Of a DNA stretch of 64,000 bases, positions 54,358-63,120 are shown piece by piece. Source of the stretch: a virus; IMG/VR virus record IMGVR_UViG_3300036832_001488, positions 1-64,000 of that record. The stretch is one strand, 5' to 3'. The translations under genes and the position numbers were made by a program. Position 1 is the stretch's first letter. Every line of letters starts with the position of its first letter. The notes under the pieces were generated by a model, which worked only from the letters and a program-made list of their open reading frames with translations, had not been told where the DNA came from and ran no database searches.

Positions 54358-55814
54358 GATTGTTTGATTTCATAGTATGGCTATTTGGTCCCCGCTACTT
54401 TGGTGGCGGCGGGGGCGGTGGTTCTAGTCAATTTAAGGCTCAAGGCACTCCTCCTGGCTTTGATTACCAAGCCGCCCAGGGCCTTAACCAGATGGCTATT
54501 GGCGGCGATATCCAAAGTTATGCTTTAAGTGACGCCGACTTTGCTAACCGTTATCCGGCGCTGCAGAATGCGTACAACCAGTGGCAAGCTAATCTAGGTA
54601 ACCAAGTTAACGCTGCCGGAACGGCTACCGCAGGCCTCCAGAATGTAATGGGTGGATTAGGTAACCAGATCGCGGGCCGTAACGCCACTCCGACAACGAC
54701 TGACATCAATGCGATCCGTAATGCGGCTTCGACTGCCGCTGGCGCAGTAAAGCCAATTATGGGCCTGGGAGCCCAGCAGGCCGGACTTGCTCAACCCATT
54801 GCGAACGCAGGCGCACAGATCGGCCAGATGGGCGGGCAGCTCGCCGGGATGGCTGCGACTCCTTACGCTCTGGGCCAGCAGCTGTTGCAGGAGCCGATTG
54901 ATCCTAACACCCAGCAGCAGATGATGCGGGCCGGGTTAGGAACCACCTTGGGCGCTGGGTTAGGTGCCGCCTCACTTGGCCAGGGCATGGCCGGACAAAG
55001 CGCAGCCGCGCGCCAGCTAGGCTTAAACACCGTGCAGTATGGACAAGCCATGCGGGGCGAGGCCATGGGCGACATCTCCCAAGCCGCATCGATTTTGGGC
55101 CAGGGTGGGCAGCTCTCCGGCCTTGGCGCGCAGACTCTGGGGCTAGGCTCGACGACTCTAGGCCAAGGGGCCCAGACCTTAGGGCTAGGAGCCCAGACCG
55201 CAGGTCAGGCTGGCCAACTTTCGGGTGCTGCCCAACAAGCCCAGGAACAATACGGGATGGATACAGCCCAGATGGCGAACATCTACGGCAATTTGCAGAA
55301 CCAGCAGGCCACCAATCTGATGCTCAATATGCAGACTGCCGGGAACATGTTCCAGAAGCGGCCCTTCGGGTTAGGCGGAACTAACATGGCCCAGACCGAG
55401 CTGGGGCAGGCTGGGGCTTATAATTCGTTCCAGCAGGCCAATTACGCCACCATGAATGGCATCGCCTTTAACCAAGCTCAGCTCAATGCTCAGAACCAGC
55501 AGATGGCGGCTCAGCAGCAATCGGCTACGACTGGAGCCTTGGTTTCAGCCGGTTCGACTGCAGCCATGGTTGGAGCCACTGCCGCAGGCGCGTGTTGGAT
55601 AGCGCGCGCCGCCTTTGGGGAGAATTCGCCTAAATGGCGAATATTCCGGCACTGGCTGATGAATAAAGCCCCCAGGATCGTCCGCAGAACCTACCTAGTG
55701 TATGGACCCTCCTTTGCCCCGAAAGTGCGTGCAAACAGGCTGCTAGGGGCCTTAGTGAGGGGATTTATGACCCTCGCCATTAACCGGACCACCTATGTAT
55801 GTCTACCCGCTTAG
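54354..55814 (+). CDS. Virion-like protein with C-terminal CFI-box-like domain
   Basis: A 486-residue protein. The N-terminus has a hydrophobic start (MRLFDFIVWLFGPRYFGGGG), then a long Gly/Ala/Gln-rich region with repeats such as GAQTLGLGSTTLGQGAQTLG and QAGLAQPIANAGAQIGQMGG, as in internal or ejection-type virion proteins. The last 73 residues begin CWIARAAFGENSPKWRIFRH (Cys414) and match the CFI-box C-terminal domain (C-F/W-I-A...Y/FG) by pattern. The gene ends inside the YcaO gene (16-base overlap), so the two are made together. The role of CFI boxes is not known to me. Confidence 0.7.
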   Translation: MRLFDFIVWLFGPRYFGGGGGGGSSQFKAQGTPPGFDYQAAQGLNQMAIGGDIQSYALSDADFANRYPALQNAYNQWQANLGNQVNAAGTATAGLQNVMGGLGNQIAGRNATPTTTDINAIRNAASTAAGAVKPIMGLGAQQAGLAQPIANAGAQIGQMGGQLAGMAATPYALGQQLLQEPIDPNTQQQMMRAGLGTTLGAGLGAASLGQGMAGQSAAARQLGLNTVQYGQAMRGEAMGDISQAASILGQGGQLSGLGAQTLGLGSTTLGQGAQTLGLGAQTAGQAGQLSGAAQQAQEQYGMDTAQMANIYGNLQNQQATNLMLNMQTAGNMFQKRPFGLGGTNMAQTELGQAGAYNSFQQANYATMNGIAFNQAQLNAQNQQMAAQQQSATTGALVSAGSTAAMVGATAAGACWIARAAFGENSPKWRIFRHWLMNKAPRIVRRTYLVYGPSFAPKVRANRLLGALVRGFMTLAINRTTYVCLPA

Positions 55815-57019
55815 AGTTGCGTGAAGCTTGTGCGGAGGCCCTTAACCGGCTCTCCAGAGAAGAGCTGTTAGAGAAGTTTGCGATCTCGCGGGTGGCCGAC
55901 GTGACCGGCCTGGATACTATCGGAGTGCCGGTCTTCACCACTACCAGGGCGCTTTCCCAGACCCTGTCTATCCATGCCGGTAAAGGCCTGGAGCGCAAGT
56001 TGGCACGCGCCGGAGCTATTGCCGAAGCCATTGAGTTTGAGGTGGCTGAACATCCTTTTGGGGACTTTAAACTGGCCAATAGTCTACAGTTGCCAGAGGA
56101 AGATCATCTGCCGGTAGAGGATTGTTTCCCGATCCGTGCTTCGATTGTTAACGAGATGACACCGATTGCCTGGGAAGAGGCAACTAACGTCCAGAATGGG
56201 GCCGTTAAGTTTGTTCCTAGTGATCTGATCTGGATAGCGCCCCGGTTAAAAGAGCAACCCTTCATGTATTTTCAGGTCGGCTCTAATGGGCTGGCCAGCG
56301 GTGCGACCCTGGAAGATGCCATCCTTTCTGGCCTCTATGAGATCGTGGAACGCGATGGCTGGACCATCCACACCTACATGATGGAGAACTTAGGCATTTT
56401 AGCTAACCGGATGCCGTTAGTTAGTTTGTGTCCCGAGATCGAGGAAATTGTCCGGCGCTTAGATGAGCAGAAGCTCAAACTGCATCTCTTTGACTGCACC
56501 ACCGATTATCAGGTGCCGGTCTTTGCTGCGACCATTCTGGATTTAAGCGGCAACTGTGCCGGAACCTTTGCCGGTTACGGGTGCCATCTGAATGCGGAGA
56601 GCGCCGCTCTGCGGGCGATCACTGAGGCCATCCAAGGCCGCGCCTGCTATATCTCCGGCGCGCGCGATGACATGCTTCGCCGCCAGTTTCTTCTGATGAA
56701 GCGGATGGATCAGGCGAGGCTCGACCAGATGTTTAACGAGTTGGAGCGAGGCTCTTCCATCAGCGAGTATCGCAAGGTCGAGTTCCCTGACATCAAAAGC
56801 GAATTACGTTATTTACTGAAGTTACTTAAATCCAGAGGCGTCAGCGAAGTCTTTGTCAAAGACCTGGGACAACATGCCGATTGCCTGCATGTAGTCCGGG
56901 TCTTTTCGCCCCAATGCGAGCCGCACCGGTTCGACTACTGGACTCCAGGCTTACGTTGTCTTTCCTATGCGCAGCGCAAGCTGGAAGAACTTAAGGAGGA
57001 TAAAGAATGTCCGACCTGA
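55799..57019 (+). CDS. ycaO: YcaO-domain protein (ATP-dependent backbone-modifying enzyme)
   Basis: A 406-residue protein. It has the full YcaO signature: SIHAGKGLERKLARAGAIAE (57-76) with Glu76 and Glu79, SNGLASGATLEDAILSGLYE (162-181) with Glu181, VERDGW (183-188), GYGCHLNAESAALRAITEAI (259-278) with Arg272 and Glu276, and GARDDML (287-). These Glu/Arg residues bind ATP-Mg in characterised YcaO enzymes, so it looks active. YcaO proteins phosphorylate the peptide amide oxygen to form azolines, amidines or, with TfuA, thioamides. The TfuA-like gene follows, with a 13-base overlap. Its YcaO-only form lacks an obvious E1-like domain. Codon style matches its neighbours. Confidence 0.92.
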   Translation: MSTRLELREACAEALNRLSREELLEKFAISRVADVTGLDTIGVPVFTTTRALSQTLSIHAGKGLERKLARAGAIAEAIEFEVAEHPFGDFKLANSLQLPEEDHLPVEDCFPIRASIVNEMTPIAWEEATNVQNGAVKFVPSDLIWIAPRLKEQPFMYFQVGSNGLASGATLEDAILSGLYEIVERDGWTIHTYMMENLGILANRMPLVSLCPEIEEIVRRLDEQKLKLHLFDCTTDYQVPVFAATILDLSGNCAGTFAGYGCHLNAESAALRAITEAIQGRACYISGARDDMLRRQFLLMKRMDQARLDQMFNELERGSSISEYRKVEFPDIKSELRYLLKLLKSRGVSEVFVKDLGQHADCLHVVRVFSPQCEPHRFDYWTPGLRCLSYAQRKLEELKEDKECPT

Positions 57020-58350
57020 TCCTTGTTTACCTGGGCCCGAGTCTGGAGCTGGAAAAGGCTAAAAAGATTATACCGGAGGCGATCTATCGGCCACCGGCTA
57101 GGCAAGGCGATATTGCGAGCGACGTCATTAATCTTAATCCCAACATCATTATCCTGATCGATGGGGAGTTTCGCCAGAACTTGAGCCCCTGGCACAAGGA
57201 GATCGTGTATGCGCTCCAGCATCCAGGCGTTAGATCTATTTACGGAGCCGCCTCTATTGGCGCTCTGCGTGCGGTTGAGCTGGAGTACTTGGGGATGATC
57301 GGGATCGGCAAGATCTATGAATGGTTCAGAGACGGTGTGACCGAAGACGACTCAGAGGTGGCACTTAACTATGTGCGGCAAATACGGATTAAAGACAATG
57401 ACCCGGCCTATACGGCGCTGAGTGTGCCCCTGGTTAACATTCGGGCCGGAGTCGAGCATTATCGGAAGGAATTTGCGGATAATCCTGCCGTAACCGAGTC
57501 GGTAGAGCAGTTCTTTAAAGTGATGCAGGCCACTCACTACAGCGAGCGCACGGTCGAGCTTTGTGAAGAGATGTGGGCCGGTGCCTTGGGTGTTAGTTTT
57601 CCTTGCATCCCGCAAAAAGAGTTAGACGCGGTTGAGGCCCTCTCCAACTTCTGGAACTATCTGCCGCAGGTAAAGGTCAAGCCCAGGCCCGACCATCTCT
57701 CGCACGCTTTCCAGTCTCTCTATGACCGGGACCGGCGTATCAAGGTTAACGGCCAGGCTGTCGCTCAGCAGCATATTGATAGCTACGTCCTACTTCATAA
57801 CCCTGAGTACGAACGGATTTGCTGGGACAGTGCCAACCAAGAGCTGGCCTTGATTTTGTGTAACGCCCTTTTTGTGATGGTCGATTTAAGCGAGGTCGAG
57901 ATGGAGTCGGCCCGATTCCAGAGCCGGTGCGAGATTAAATCCATTGAAGATTTTAACCATATGCTGGCTAACAACGGCTGGAGCCGAGGCGAATACGACC
58001 GGCTGATGGTGCAGAACGCGCGCATCCGCAAGCTGCAGCACACTTTGAGTTCTGCCAAGCATTCCCGGCGTAACACCTGCGCCATCCTCGACTATCTGCG
58101 CACCCACCAGGGCTTCGACTACTGGGCGGTTAAGGCGGCACAGAAAGAAGCCCAGATTGAACGGATGGGGATCGACGAGTGGCCGCTGGATTTAGAAACT
58201 TCGGCCTGGAAACTCTTAGAGGACCAGTTTGAGGCCGAAGGCCTGGAGCTGAAATCCTCCCAGGAAGCTTACCTGTTAGAAACCGGATTTAGTAATAAAC
58301 GCGAGCTGGCAGTGGCCTTAAATCGGCTCCTGGCCCTTAAGGAGGCATAA
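57007..58350 (+). CDS. tfuA: TfuA-like protein, YcaO partner
   Basis: A 447-residue protein with a strong AAGGAGG ribosome site inside the end of ycaO. The N-terminal about 210 residues are the TfuA domain: LVYLGPSLELEKAKKII (6-22), PPARQGDI (29-36), LIDGEF (50-55), WHKEIVYAL (62-70), YGAASIGALRAVELEYLGMI (79-98), and DDSEVALNYV (114-123). The rest (about 240-447) is a helical extension with no recognised domain, containing YDRDRRIKVNGQ, CEIKSIEDFNHMLANNG and helices to the end. TfuA homologues assist YcaO in thioamidation, for instance in archaeal McrA and in thioamidated RiPPs. Confidence 0.9.
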   Translation: MSDLILVYLGPSLELEKAKKIIPEAIYRPPARQGDIASDVINLNPNIIILIDGEFRQNLSPWHKEIVYALQHPGVRSIYGAASIGALRAVELEYLGMIGIGKIYEWFRDGVTEDDSEVALNYVRQIRIKDNDPAYTALSVPLVNIRAGVEHYRKEFADNPAVTESVEQFFKVMQATHYSERTVELCEEMWAGALGVSFPCIPQKELDAVEALSNFWNYLPQVKVKPRPDHLSHAFQSLYDRDRRIKVNGQAVAQQHIDSYVLLHNPEYERICWDSANQELALILCNALFVMVDLSEVEMESARFQSRCEIKSIEDFNHMLANNGWSRGEYDRLMVQNARIRKLQHTLSSAKHSRRNTCAILDYLRTHQGFDYWAVKAAQKEAQIERMGIDEWPLDLETSAWKLLEDQFEAEGLELKSSQEAYLLETGFSNKRELAVALNRLLALKEA

Positions 58351-58352
58351 TT

Positions 58353-60380
58353 ATGGCGGCGACGACGAATGCCTTTAATAACACGAATCAGAATCAATTC
58401 GGCGGCATGAATTTTACTGACTGGAGCCAAGTAGCTGACATGTTCGGCACTTCGGTCGTTCAAGCCCTCCAGCAGAATAATGTGGCCCTTAATCAGGTAG
58501 GCTCAGTCATCGGCAAGCTGGGCATAGCTCAGCAAACTAGTTCGGGCACCTCAGGCCAGTTCGGCGCGTCTAATCCGCAAAATATTTCTTCCGGTTTCAC
58601 CTTAGCCGATGCGATTAACCAGCAGCAAGGCGGCAGCGGCAGCGCTCAGCAAAGCAATTCGGGCACCATCAATATGACCGGCTGGCAGAACCCGGACTAC
58701 GCAACTAACCTGTTAGGCGCGCAAGCTCTGGAGGCCGTGGGGCTTAATCCCAGTAAGACCATGACGGTTAATCCACAGCCCTCGGCGGTTACTTCCAGTC
58801 AAGATTTTGCTAAAAGCGGCGTATCTAGTGTTGCCGGGCCGCAAACCTTCGACATCAGCCAAGCGCCCATGCCGAATCCCAATCCGAGTATCGGGAGCGT
58901 CTTTGGTGCGGTCAAGCCGCTTAACCCAACGGTCAGTGGCCCGATGACACAACAGCCCGCCAACACCAATCCTAATTGGGCGAATTGGAGTACGGCGCAG
59001 CAGAACGCCTACATGAGGCAGCAGGGCATGCATCCCGCTGAGAGAGCCACCTATTCGCAGGAGCAGAATCAAATCCAACAGAATATAAAACAGGGCAATT
59101 ACCTTAACCCGACTGTCCAGGCGACCGGAGCCCAGGCGACCCAGCCTCAGGCGTTTGCGACTCCTCCACCAATTCCGACTATCCAGACACCTCAGGTTTC
59201 TTCTCAGGTTCCGGCTAGCACTGGGACTCTTCCGCAGCCTCCGGCAGCGCCAGGAAATGCTATTGCTGGATCGCCTTTTGGGCCGATCTCTAGTCTTTCA
59301 CCGAGTGCAACACCTCCAGGGCCATCCAGTATGCCCCCTGGATACGGGACGGCGATTAAACATATGGCGGGAGGCGGCTCGGTAGGCGGCACCGACACGA
59401 TCCCAGCGATGCTGACTCCAGGCGAATACGTGATTAACCGGGATGCGGCCCAACAGATCGGGCGCGGACGTTTAGACCAGCTTAATGCCGAAGGTGGTCG
59501 CCTTCATATGCAGGATGGCGGCTCAATTCCTGGCGCTAGTCCTTCCTATGGCTATTCACCAGGGGCAGATGCCCAGAGCTTTGCTTTCCAGCAGCTCTCA
59601 CCACAAGAACAAGTTGTCCTTCAAGGAGGCGGGGCGGCGGGACAACGGGTTCAGCAGAAATTTAATCAACTGGTTAACAACTATCAGGGCAGTTCTGGAA
59701 CTCCTACTCCGATGTCGGCACAGATGGGCATGAACAACCCCGCTGCTACTACTGCCCAGGTTCATCCCACGGCACCGGCTGCGCCTGCAGGCCAGCCGCA
59801 GCAGCAGAAACCAGCCGGTTATTCCGGCTCGCTCGACCAATGGTTAGCTCAATATGGACATACGCCGCAGGGCCAAGCCTATATTGCGCAGAATGGGAAT
59901 GTTAATGAGGTGCAGCGCTATCTGCAAAATCTAACCACTCCTCAGACGACCCCGGCGACCTCCCCGGCGACCTCCATGCCTGCTTACACCGACACTGCCC
60001 CGCGAGCTAGCCTCGTCTCGGCTCCGGCAGGCTACGGTGCAGCTCCGCGAGCTGAACTAGTTGGCTTACCGGCAGGCCAAGGCGAAGCCTATGACCCGAA
60101 GACCTACGGCATCAATACTGGAGCCAGTGGGGCGGCAGGAATGGCCGGTAACATCGCTGGCGCTATTGGGCAAATCGCCCAAGCTTTTACGAAAGGTGCC
60201 GGGGCTAGCCAGCCATACAAGTGGATTCAGAGCGCGATTCCCAATCCTGCCGATCTTAAAAGCCAGACTCCTGATATCGTCTTGCAGGGCCATCAAGTTG
60301 GTAAACCTAATACACCGGGAGGCTATGTCCTTATGGCCCAGCCAAATGATCAGCCCAGGGAAGACACCTATCTGAGTTAA
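58353..60380 (+). CDS. Large Gln/Pro-rich virion protein with tape-measure-like motif
   Basis: A 675-residue protein with a strong AAGGAGG site just upstream. It is mostly low-complexity Gln/Pro/Ser/Asn. It has the word GGSVGGTDTIPAMLTPGEYV (about 343-), resembling the GG...G.D.VPA.LTPGE.V motif found near the ends of tape-measure and internal virion proteins. The C-terminal region has TAPRASLVSAPAGYG and APRAELVGLPAG, the latter shared with the membrane protein at 7689-8066. It is presumably an ejected or internal structural protein. Confidence 0.65.
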   Translation: MAATTNAFNNTNQNQFGGMNFTDWSQVADMFGTSVVQALQQNNVALNQVGSVIGKLGIAQQTSSGTSGQFGASNPQNISSGFTLADAINQQQGGSGSAQQSNSGTINMTGWQNPDYATNLLGAQALEAVGLNPSKTMTVNPQPSAVTSSQDFAKSGVSSVAGPQTFDISQAPMPNPNPSIGSVFGAVKPLNPTVSGPMTQQPANTNPNWANWSTAQQNAYMRQQGMHPAERATYSQEQNQIQQNIKQGNYLNPTVQATGAQATQPQAFATPPPIPTIQTPQVSSQVPASTGTLPQPPAAPGNAIAGSPFGPISSLSPSATPPGPSSMPPGYGTAIKHMAGGGSVGGTDTIPAMLTPGEYVINRDAAQQIGRGRLDQLNAEGGRLHMQDGGSIPGASPSYGYSPGADAQSFAFQQLSPQEQVVLQGGGAAGQRVQQKFNQLVNNYQGSSGTPTPMSAQMGMNNPAATTAQVHPTAPAAPAGQPQQQKPAGYSGSLDQWLAQYGHTPQGQAYIAQNGNVNEVQRYLQNLTTPQTTPATSPATSMPAYTDTAPRASLVSAPAGYGAAPRAELVGLPAGQGEAYDPKTYGINTGASGAAGMAGNIAGAIGQIAQAFTKGAGASQPYKWIQSAIPNPADLKSQTPDIVLQGHQVGKPNTPGGYVLMAQPNDQPREDTYLS

Positions 60381-60393
60381 CATCCTTACGCAT

Positions 60394-63120
60394 ATGCCAG
60401 GAGAAGAAACTAAACACGAACCGGCTGGAATACAGACCCAAGGTCTTTATAACCCTTCTGTTACCCAGCTTCATTTTACTCCGGTGCAGTATGCCAACTA
60501 TGGACCGATGCTCCAGGCAATCGAGTCAGCTGGGTCCAACATTCTGCATTACATGAATCCATCGACTATCGCCAAGATGAAGATGGATGTGGCCAGCTCT
60601 GCTGCTGGTAGACAGTTCTTGGCTCAGGCCACCAAGAACCAATATCTTATGGCAAGCCAGGGCTATGTGCAGGGAGGACAGTTTGGGCTGCAGCCCGCTT
60701 ATGAGAACCCACTCTTGCGTCAAAAGCTGGCTGGCCCATTTATTAAACAAAACGCCAATGACGGCAAGACTGAGGTTGATCCGAATTCCGTCAACCCTCC
60801 CCAGCAGAGCGGAAATACTAATAACACTTCCAACACAGCCAATAATCCTAACCCTCCGGCCTCTAACGTGCAGCCATGGTGGGGGGGGCAGGTTAGGACG
60901 GGAGACGTCAATACTGATGCCTTGACCAATCCTGACTATTCTCAAATCGTGCCTCGCCCAGGCTATGCCACCGGTTACCAATCTGGCGGCGAAGTGGAAG
61001 CTCAAGATCAGTCAACGGTGCAGCAGCAGCCTACGAATTATTTCTCTTCCGCTAATGCCATTCCGCCCCCGCCGATTCCAGCTGTTCAGCAATCGCCTCA
61101 AGATCAGAGATTGTCTTCCACTCTCCCTGCCCATATCCCGTATTCGCCCGAAGCCCAGGCTGGGGCTTTTGCTCCGCAGCAGGGTGTTGGCGAGCTGAGT
61201 CCAGAGGTGTTAGCCCGTCAGCAGGCTCAGCGCCAGCTTGAACAACAGAATTTAATCAGTTGGCAGAATCAGAATGTGGGGAGCCCCTTGAGCGCCGAGG
61301 AAGCGAGGAATTGGGCGCGCACTAGTCTCGATACCGATATTAACCGCGCGGTTTACCTGCCGCAGGGTGGCCCGCCTGGACAGGGTGGCCAGCGCGAACC
61401 GGCTTATGCTTTCTATGGGAAAAAAGGTGGCACTAACATCGTGCCCATTAGCCAGATGATAAAAGCTGGGGCTGGCCCCTTGATCGCAGCCCAAAACGCC
61501 AGCCAAACCCTAAATCACAACGAGCAAAACCAGCCACAGCAAAACCAACCGCAACCCGGCCAGCCTGCCGGAGCAACGCCTCCCTGGACCTCTTCAGGAC
61601 AAAACCCTCCCACAAGTCCAATGCAGCCGGTGCCTGGGACTAATCCTAATGGCGTTCAACCCATACCGAATGCACAGCCTCCTGGGAATGGTCCGCTCAC
61701 GGCTGGGATGCCCCCAGCGGCTCCCGGCGGGACGACGCCCGGTGCTCAAGTGCCCCAACTACCGGGCGGCGGAACTAACTGGGGCGCAATACCGGGGCAA
61801 TTACCGAATGACGTGTTTAACCAGCGGGTGGCAGCGGCAACTAACACCGCTCAGACCGGGGGCCCATCACTTGGCCAGCTCTACGCCAGCACTAACAATC
61901 CAGCTGCCGCTGTAAGCCAGGACTTTGTCAAGGCTAACACCGGAGCAACCGCAGAAGATATCGCCCAGGCTAAAGCCAATCTTCAATCTAGACTCTCTAG
62001 CGGAGATTCTACAGTAAATCGGGACGCCGATGGCAACCCGTCCCTAGGCAGGCTCGGTGATTTTCAGTATTACCAATCCGATAATGGTAAGGGATTAGCC
62101 TATGCTGATCGCGATGGTGAGGGCGGTTTTTACCGGGAGCGGCTCTGGGAAGGCGACACTCAGTGGAAACCTATCCTGCCCAATGCCAATCAAGCCCGCC
62201 AGGATTTATTAAACACACAGTACGGCAAGACGCTTGGCATTCAGAAAATCAGTCAGATGAACGCGCAGCAGCTCTCTGATGCGCTCTACAGTGATTACTA
62301 CATACACAGCATCTTGCCAAGCATGCCCAACTTGGAGCCTGGGCAAGCCACCAAGATAGAAAATTCCTATTATAAGATCTTGAGCGGCAACCGGTTGATC
62401 CATGCTTTAGAGGGCCAAGATCCAGGGGATTTCAACTATTCCGCGCAGGGCGTCAACTTAGCCAATCGCGCTGGGCAAGGTCTTTTTTCAAAAAACCCGC
62501 AGGGGCCGATCCAGCAGGTCGGAAATGCTCTGTCCTCACTACTGGGACTTGCAGCTGGCCCCAAGAAGGAAAACGACCGGCTAACCTTTGTCCAACAACA
62601 GGAAGCTAGCTTAATCAACCGGATGCATAATAAACCGGAAGGTTCCGAGATAAATCCTTTGGACTGGGTAGCTGGCGACAACGAGCTAGGTGGGATCGGC
62701 ACCGGCAGTGCTAATGCTCTGGATGCTTTAAAGAGGAAAGTTAGCGGGTGGCAGACAGAGTGGAATAACGACATGTTCGCAGCCAGGGCTAATAAGTCGC
62801 GCATGCCCGGTGCCTGGAACGATCTCATGAACGATTTCAATGCTGGGAAACCTTGGTATGATCCGCAGGATACCTATGGTCCCGGCAGGAAACAGCCCAA
62901 CGAGATCGGTCCATTAGCAGCGGCGGATGCTGCCCATACAACGCTGGCTCCGCGTGTAACCAATAGTCCTGCGCCTCCAGCTCCTGGCGCAGGCAGACCT
63001 ACTCAGGGCGCGGGTTCCAGCCGCGACAATCCGATAGTTGTGCATAGCGATGATCAATTTAACAGTCTGCCACAAGGCACGCACTGGAGGGATGAACAAG
63101 GCAACGAGGGACAAAAGTGA
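60394..63120 (+). CDS. Large Gln/Pro/Asn-rich internal virion protein
   Basis: A 908-residue protein. The N-terminal third is helical then Asn/Pro-rich, and the centre has long Gln/Pro/Gly tracts. A C-terminal alpha/beta part includes NLEPGQATKIENSYYKILSG and DYYIHSILPSMPNLEPGQAT. It resembles ejection/internal core proteins in size and composition (T7 gp15/16 analogues) but I see no lytic motif. It lies 13 bases after the preceding gene. Confidence 0.6.
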   Translation: MPGEETKHEPAGIQTQGLYNPSVTQLHFTPVQYANYGPMLQAIESAGSNILHYMNPSTIAKMKMDVASSAAGRQFLAQATKNQYLMASQGYVQGGQFGLQPAYENPLLRQKLAGPFIKQNANDGKTEVDPNSVNPPQQSGNTNNTSNTANNPNPPASNVQPWWGGQVRTGDVNTDALTNPDYSQIVPRPGYATGYQSGGEVEAQDQSTVQQQPTNYFSSANAIPPPPIPAVQQSPQDQRLSSTLPAHIPYSPEAQAGAFAPQQGVGELSPEVLARQQAQRQLEQQNLISWQNQNVGSPLSAEEARNWARTSLDTDINRAVYLPQGGPPGQGGQREPAYAFYGKKGGTNIVPISQMIKAGAGPLIAAQNASQTLNHNEQNQPQQNQPQPGQPAGATPPWTSSGQNPPTSPMQPVPGTNPNGVQPIPNAQPPGNGPLTAGMPPAAPGGTTPGAQVPQLPGGGTNWGAIPGQLPNDVFNQRVAAATNTAQTGGPSLGQLYASTNNPAAAVSQDFVKANTGATAEDIAQAKANLQSRLSSGDSTVNRDADGNPSLGRLGDFQYYQSDNGKGLAYADRDGEGGFYRERLWEGDTQWKPILPNANQARQDLLNTQYGKTLGIQKISQMNAQQLSDALYSDYYIHSILPSMPNLEPGQATKIENSYYKILSGNRLIHALEGQDPGDFNYSAQGVNLANRAGQGLFSKNPQGPIQQVGNALSSLLGLAAGPKKENDRLTFVQQQEASLINRMHNKPEGSEINPLDWVAGDNELGGIGTGSANALDALKRKVSGWQTEWNNDMFAARANKSRMPGAWNDLMNDFNAGKPWYDPQDTYGPGRKQPNEIGPLAAADAAHTTLAPRVTNSPAPPAPGAGRPTQGAGSSRDNPIVVHSDDQFNSLPQGTHWRDEQGNEGQK

